NCBI GenBank assembly: GCA_020721605.1
Contig: DYML01000016.1
Span: 1 to 33,374, forward strand
Length of the DNA stretch: 33,374 nucleotides
Reading direction: 5' to 3'
From: Anaerolinea thermophila
GTDB lineage: Bacteria > Chloroflexota > Anaerolineae > Anaerolineales > Villigracilaceae
Shown: positions 29,163 to 33,374 of the stretch, piece after piece
Layout: each line of letters begins with the position of its first letter
Numbering within the stretch: the stretch's first letter is position 1
Notes under the pieces: generated by a model
Seen by the model: the letters and a program-made list of their open reading frames with translations, nothing else
Database searches by the model: none
Told to the model about the DNA's origin: nothing
Program-made: the position numbers and the translations under genes

Positions 29163-30638
29163 ATGTATAAATTTTTTGTTCAGGCAACTCTGATAATCAG
29201 CATGGCAATCTCTCCCTTCCTTGCTTTCCCTTTGGAAAAGCCAATCGAAGGAACGAAGGTCTCCGGCGTTGCGCAAACTTTACGTCTCCCCACACAACAA
29301 GTTAATGCGGATACATTATCTTTTGTGGATCTTCCATCGGCATGGGAATCCCAGCCTGCGCCGTCGCCTGCCCATACGTTTGGAAATCCCGCCGGGTGCG
29401 CCGCATCCGCGCCGACTCAGTCCCCGGTGGAAATGCTGGAAAACGTCCAGGCGCAACTCCCCGAACTTGATCTCGCCTCGCGCAGGCTGGGTTACATCTA
29501 TAACGGTACGCTCGATAGCATGGTCAGCGTGGGGGACGATCCGTTTGTTTATGAATTCTCTGTCAACTTGTATCAATCTCCCTTTACCTATCTTGCCGAT
29601 CAAACGGTGACGGTTTTCCTGCAAAACGGATTTGTCGTCTGGCTGCGTAACTACGGAGGGCATTTCCGCCTGACCGCCATTCCGATGGTGGACGGTGTGT
29701 ACGAATCACGTTGGGGTGAATACATAAGCGCCTACTGGTCTACAGGTCTGCCGAATGATAAATATCTTTACCCTGTGATGAAGAAACTCCCCTGCCATTG
29801 GATGATTGACGAAGGCTGGGTCAGCGATGAAACGATTGGCAATATGTTTGATCTCGATTGGCAAATTCCCGACTACCTGACCGATGGGCGCAAGTATCTC
29901 GCCTCCAATTGTGAAGAGGCAAATCGAATATCACAGGAGCAGATCGGTTTCTGGGATGCGGCTTCCATGTGCGGACCCCTCGCCTGGACGTTGATCAAGA
30001 ATGCCAATTCCTTTCCGTATCGCATTGGCAGTTGGTACGCAAGCGCCCACATCTTTGAAGACGCCAATCCCAAGTGGAACGGGCGTCCGTGGGCGGGTTT
30101 CGATCCTGAGACCTACGATGTCATCCACACCGACAGCCCCATGCCTGGTTACGACTTTGCAGAAAACGGCAACATGGAAAAGGGCGACATTATTTATTCC
30201 TATTCCACGCTTTATGCCAGCAACGATGAACGCTTCGACCACATCTTTCTTGTTGCTGATGTCAATCAGAAAGGCGAGCGCATCAGTATTAGCAACATGG
30301 TGCAGAACAAGCCTGAATGGGATTGCTTCATTCAGGAGGTAGTCTTGTACACTCCCAGTGACTTGGTGGATGGGGTGATTAACAAACAATGGAATAGTTT
30401 TGAGAATGGGCGCACCGGCGTGATGGGTTTCGACATTTTCCGCTGGAAGTGGATCACCTATCACCTGGATGGGCTGCCTGTTTCGTACACCGTGCGGATT
30501 GGTGATACGCTCGAAACCATCGCCTTTGATTGGAAGGTCTCCCCGCAGGAAGTTGCAGCGTATAACCAGATTTCGATCACATCCCAATTAACCCCTGGTC
30601 AAATCATTACGCTCCCCGCTTTGTTGAGTTCGTTGTAG
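29163..30638 (+). CDS. Secreted protein with cysteine-peptidase-like region and C-terminal LysM domain
   Basis: Signal peptide MYKFFVQATLIISMAISPFLAFP; 'QIGFWDAASMCGPLAWTLI' and 'FDHIFLVADV...ISISNM' suggest a Cys/His papain-like fold; LysM 'YTVRIGDTLETIAFDWKVSPQEVAAYNQISITSQLTPGQIITLP'. Track start 29022 lies in the riboswitch; 29163 has upstream AGAGG. Confidence 0.75.
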   Translation: MYKFFVQATLIISMAISPFLAFPLEKPIEGTKVSGVAQTLRLPTQQVNADTLSFVDLPSAWESQPAPSPAHTFGNPAGCAASAPTQSPVEMLENVQAQLPELDLASRRLGYIYNGTLDSMVSVGDDPFVYEFSVNLYQSPFTYLADQTVTVFLQNGFVVWLRNYGGHFRLTAIPMVDGVYESRWGEYISAYWSTGLPNDKYLYPVMKKLPCHWMIDEGWVSDETIGNMFDLDWQIPDYLTDGRKYLASNCEEANRISQEQIGFWDAASMCGPLAWTLIKNANSFPYRIGSWYASAHIFEDANPKWNGRPWAGFDPETYDVIHTDSPMPGYDFAENGNMEKGDIIYSYSTLYASNDERFDHIFLVADVNQKGERISISNMVQNKPEWDCFIQEVVLYTPSDLVDGVINKQWNSFENGRTGVMGFDIFRWKWITYHLDGLPVSYTVRIGDTLETIAFDWKVSPQEVAAYNQISITSQLTPGQIITLPALLSSL

Positions 30639-30884
30639 GATAAAAAATAATGTTTTTAATTACGCTGTTTGAGGCGGGTTGTTTTTATGACCGTATCCTC
30701 GCTATGCTATTATTTATTGTTATTTTCTAATTTACCTTATTGGCTACGCGCAATTTAGAAACAAACTAATTTCTCGGAATAAAAACAGAATTTATTTCTT
30801 TTTCAAATAAGAGGTAGGGTTCGTAAAAATATAATTTCCCCACCCGCCAACAAACAGCGCAAGTGTTACGCATACAATGCAGAA

Positions 30885-30947
30885 ATTGATTTGCCGCCCA
30901 ATCACACCTGCCCTAACGAGCGGCGCAAAGGAAGGCGGCAAATCAAT
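30885..30947. repeat. Perfect 14-bp inverted repeat, 35-nt loop, 3' of repeat-protein gene
   Basis: ATTGATTTGCCGCC (30885-30898) / GGCGGCAAATCAAT (30934-30947). Confidence 0.7.
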
Positions 30948-30971
30948 GACCGAGAAGGAAGTTAATGACCC

Positions 30972-33374
30972 TTAATGAATATGGGTTGCCGTTCCAGCCA
31001 CAACCGTGTAAGTGGTCTGCGGGAAGCCTGTGAAAGTGAATGCGTAACTGGCGGGCAGGAGTTCCATATCCTGCGTGAAGGGCTTGTAGCCGCTGGCATA
31101 ATACTGGGTGCAGGTCGCGCTATCGGAGTGGACTTCGCCAGTCTTGAATACCACCAGCGGATTGGTCGAGACATTCTGCGAGAATTCCTGCCGCGCCCCG
31201 ACGTAGTTCATGCCGAAGGAATAATTTAGCGGCAAAAGTTCAATGCTGACTTTGCCGTCCACCGTTGCGCCGATGTCCTTCCAGCCGCTGGCATAATATT
31301 GCGCGGCTCCCTCGGCGGGAAGTTGATCGAGCAGCCCCGCGCTGTTCTGCAACTGTACCTCAACCAATTTGGTCTTGAATACCACCAGCGGATTGGTCGA
31401 GACATTCTGCGAGAATTCCTGCCGCGCCCCGACGTAGTTCATGCCGAAGGAATAATTTAGCGGCAAAAGTTCAATGCTGACTTTGCCGTCCACCGTTGCG
31501 CCGATGTCCTTCCAGCCGCTGGCATAATATTGCGCGGCTCCCTCGGCGGGAAGTTGATCGAGCAGCCCTGCGCTGTTCTGCAACTGCACTTCGACTTTGG
31601 CGGTTTGATAAACCACAAAGGAATTTGTAGCGATGTTTTGAGTCTTGTCCACTGCGGCGCCTGCGTAGTTCATCTTGAACGTGATCGAACTCTTCAAGCC
31701 AGGCAGGAAGCCAAGCGTAATTCCATTGGAATTCGTGACCTCAGAAATGGGTTTCCATCCGCCGTCATAATATTGAGCGCTGCCGCCTGCAATCCCATTT
31801 TCTTTACTATTGATCAAGCGCAGGTAGGCAACGCTGTTCACGATCTCATCTGCGCCAACCACAAAGTTGGTTTGAATGGCTGGGAATCCCGTCCCTGAAA
31901 AGCGGAAGGGATACGTCCCCGGCAAGAGGTTGGTCGTCGGCTTGGTGAAGGTCTTCCAGCCGCCAGCGTAGTATTCGATATTACCGCTGAATTGCAGTGT
32001 GACCTTGCTGCCGGTGAAAATCACCAGCGGGCTAGCCGACACATCTTGATTCTTTTGCAATCCCGCTCCGTTGTAAGTCACCTTGAACGGATAGGTGGTG
32101 GGCAGCAACTGCATGGTGGTAGTCGTTGTGCCGCCACCAAAGGTCTTCCAGCCGCTGGCATAGTATTGTGAGCCGCCCGCCAATTCCGCGCCTGCCGCAT
32201 CAAGCAATTTCATTGTGACAAGCGTGGTGTTGAAGATGACTTCCCGTTTATCAACCGCTGTGACATCCTGATTCTTCTGGATGCTCGCGCCGCCATAGGT
32301 CACGCGGAACGGGTAAGTGGTCGGGAGTAATTCTGCGACCTCGGTTGTTGTGCCGCCGCCGAAGTCCTTCCAGCCGCTAGCGTAGTATGCCGCGACACCT
32401 TCGAGTTCTGCACCCGTCGAGTCAAGCAGTTTGAAGGTCACTGCCACCGTGTTGAAAGTAACCAACGGGTTATCCGCCACGTTTTGATTCTTCTGAATGC
32501 TCGCGCCGAGATACGTCACCTTGAAGGGGTAGGTCGTCGGCAGCAGTTCCAGCGTGGCGGGAGTTGTGCCAAAGTCCTTCCATCCGCTGGCATAGAACTG
32601 TCCCGCGCCCGCCAATTCCGCCGCAGTGGAACTGAGCAGTTTCATCGCGACAGATGTGGTGTTGAACACAACCAACGGGTTCGCAGCCACATCCTGATTC
32701 TTTTGGATGCTCGCACCGAGATAGGTAACGCGGAAGGGGTAGGTCGTCGGCAGCAGTTCCAGCGTTGCGGGAGTCGCGCCAAAGTCCTTCCAGCCGCCGG
32801 CGTAGAAATCAGCCTCGGCGGTCAGGTCGGTATCGCCTGCTTCGTTGAGCAATCTCACCGTCACCGCTTTGGTATTGAAGATGACCAGCGGATTATCCGC
32901 CACGTTTTGATTCTTCTGAATGCTCGCGCCGAGATACGTCACCTTGAACGGGTAAGTCGTCGGCAGCAGTTCCAGCGTGGCGGGAGTTGTGCCAAGGTCC
33001 TTCCAGCCGCTAGCGTAGAAATCAGCCTCGGCGGTCAGGTCGGCATCGCCCGCCGCATTGAGCAGTTTGACAGTCACCAGTTTGGTCTGGAATTTCACGT
33101 TCGGATCATCGGCAACATTTTGATTCTTCTGAATGCTCGCGCCGAGATACGTCACCTTGAACGGGTAGGTCGTCGGCAGCAGTTCCAGCGTTGCGGGAGT
33201 CGCGCCAAAATCCTTCCAACCGCTAGCGTAGAAATCAGCCTCGGCAGTCAGGTCGGCATCGCCCGCCGCATTGAGCAGTTTCACCGTCACCGCTTTGGTA
33301 TTGAAGATGACCAGCGGATTATCCGCCACGTTTTGATTCTTCTGAATGCTCGCGCCGAGATACGTCACCTTGAA
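30972..33374 (-). CDS. Tandem-repeat, probably extracellular protein (5' end off-window)
   Basis: Open to the window edge; about 11 units of roughly 60-77 aa such as 'VTYLGASIQKNQNVADNPLVIFNTKAVTVKLLNAAGDADLTAEADFYASGWKDFGATPATLELLPTTYPFK'. Confidence 0.85.
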   Translation of the reverse strand, partial: FKVTYLGASIQKNQNVADNPLVIFNTKAVTVKLLNAAGDADLTAEADFYASGWKDFGATPATLELLPTTYPFKVTYLGASIQKNQNVADDPNVKFQTKLVTVKLLNAAGDADLTAEADFYASGWKDLGTTPATLELLPTTYPFKVTYLGASIQKNQNVADNPLVIFNTKAVTVRLLNEAGDTDLTAEADFYAGGWKDFGATPATLELLPTTYPFRVTYLGASIQKNQDVAANPLVVFNTTSVAMKLLSSTAAELAGAGQFYASGWKDFGTTPATLELLPTTYPFKVTYLGASIQKNQNVADNPLVTFNTVAVTFKLLDSTGAELEGVAAYYASGWKDFGGGTTTEVAELLPTTYPFRVTYGGASIQKNQDVTAVDKREVIFNTTLVTMKLLDAAGAELAGGSQYYASGWKTFGGGTTTTTMQLLPTTYPFKVTYNGAGLQKNQDVSASPLVIFTGSKVTLQFSGNIEYYAGGWKTFTKPTTNLLPGTYPFRFSGTGFPAIQTNFVVGADEIVNSVAYLRLINSKENGIAGGSAQYYDGGWKPISEVTNSNGITLGFLPGLKSSITFKMNYAGAAVDKTQNIATNSFVVYQTAKVEVQLQNSAGLLDQLPAEGAAQYYASGWKDIGATVDGKVSIELLPLNYSFGMNYVGARQEFSQNVSTNPLVVFKTKLVEVQLQNSAGLLDQLPAEGAAQYYASGWKDIGATVDGKVSIELLPLNYSFGMNYVGARQEFSQNVSTNPLVVFKTGEVHSDSATCTQYYASGYKPFTQDMELLPASYAFTFTGFPQTTYTVVAGTATHIH
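31141..31577 (-). repeat. Near-identical 231-bp tandem duplication within the repeat protein
   Basis: Segment from 31141 recurs at 31372 (offset 231 bp = 77 codons) with about one mismatch seen over roughly 205 bp (CCC vs CCT). Confidence 0.85.

Noticed and set aside
30841-30960. Integron attC-like site (CCCTAACGAG and nearby inverted repeat)
   Set aside because: No matching GTTRRRY partner or cassette organisation and no integron integrase nearby.
30972-33374. CRISPR-like array because of regular repeats
   Set aside because: Repeats are 213-231 bp, in frame and coding; no short repeat/unique spacer pattern and no cas genes.

Overview
The window looks like a bacterial chromosome segment, probably Chloroflexota/Anaerolineae-like judging by gene content and protein style (inference; no database search was run). 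It carries housekeeping genes: rlmN, a tRNA-Leu(UAG), trigger factor, clpP, an HAD hydrolase, a class IV aminotransferase, an APC permease and an Agl23-like glycosyltransferase with an NHL propeller. It also has a signalling-rich second half: a Ser/Thr kinase operon, a CheB-CheR-PAS hybrid, a PAS/GGDEF gene with an in-frame stop, an HD-GYP remnant and a 1.6k-aa PAS/GAF hybrid histidine kinase. A well-conserved GEMM-I (c-di-GMP-I) riboswitch lies upstream of a secreted LysM protein, and a tandem-repeat surface-like protein runs off the right edge. The main items for follow-up are: (1) a perfect 13-6-13 bp dif-like palindrome fused to a consensus promoter directly upstream of a tyrosine recombinase, resembling a self-contained single-Xer/dif module with a possibly leaderless transcript; (2) the c-di-GMP riboswitch and LysM/cysteine-peptidase-like gene next to apparently decaying c-di-GMP synthesis and degradation genes; (3) an 816-aa ORF-track protein that resembles a divergent choline/carnitine acyltransferase and overlaps a Ser/Thr kinase gene by ATGA. 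All homology calls come from motif recognition by eye.
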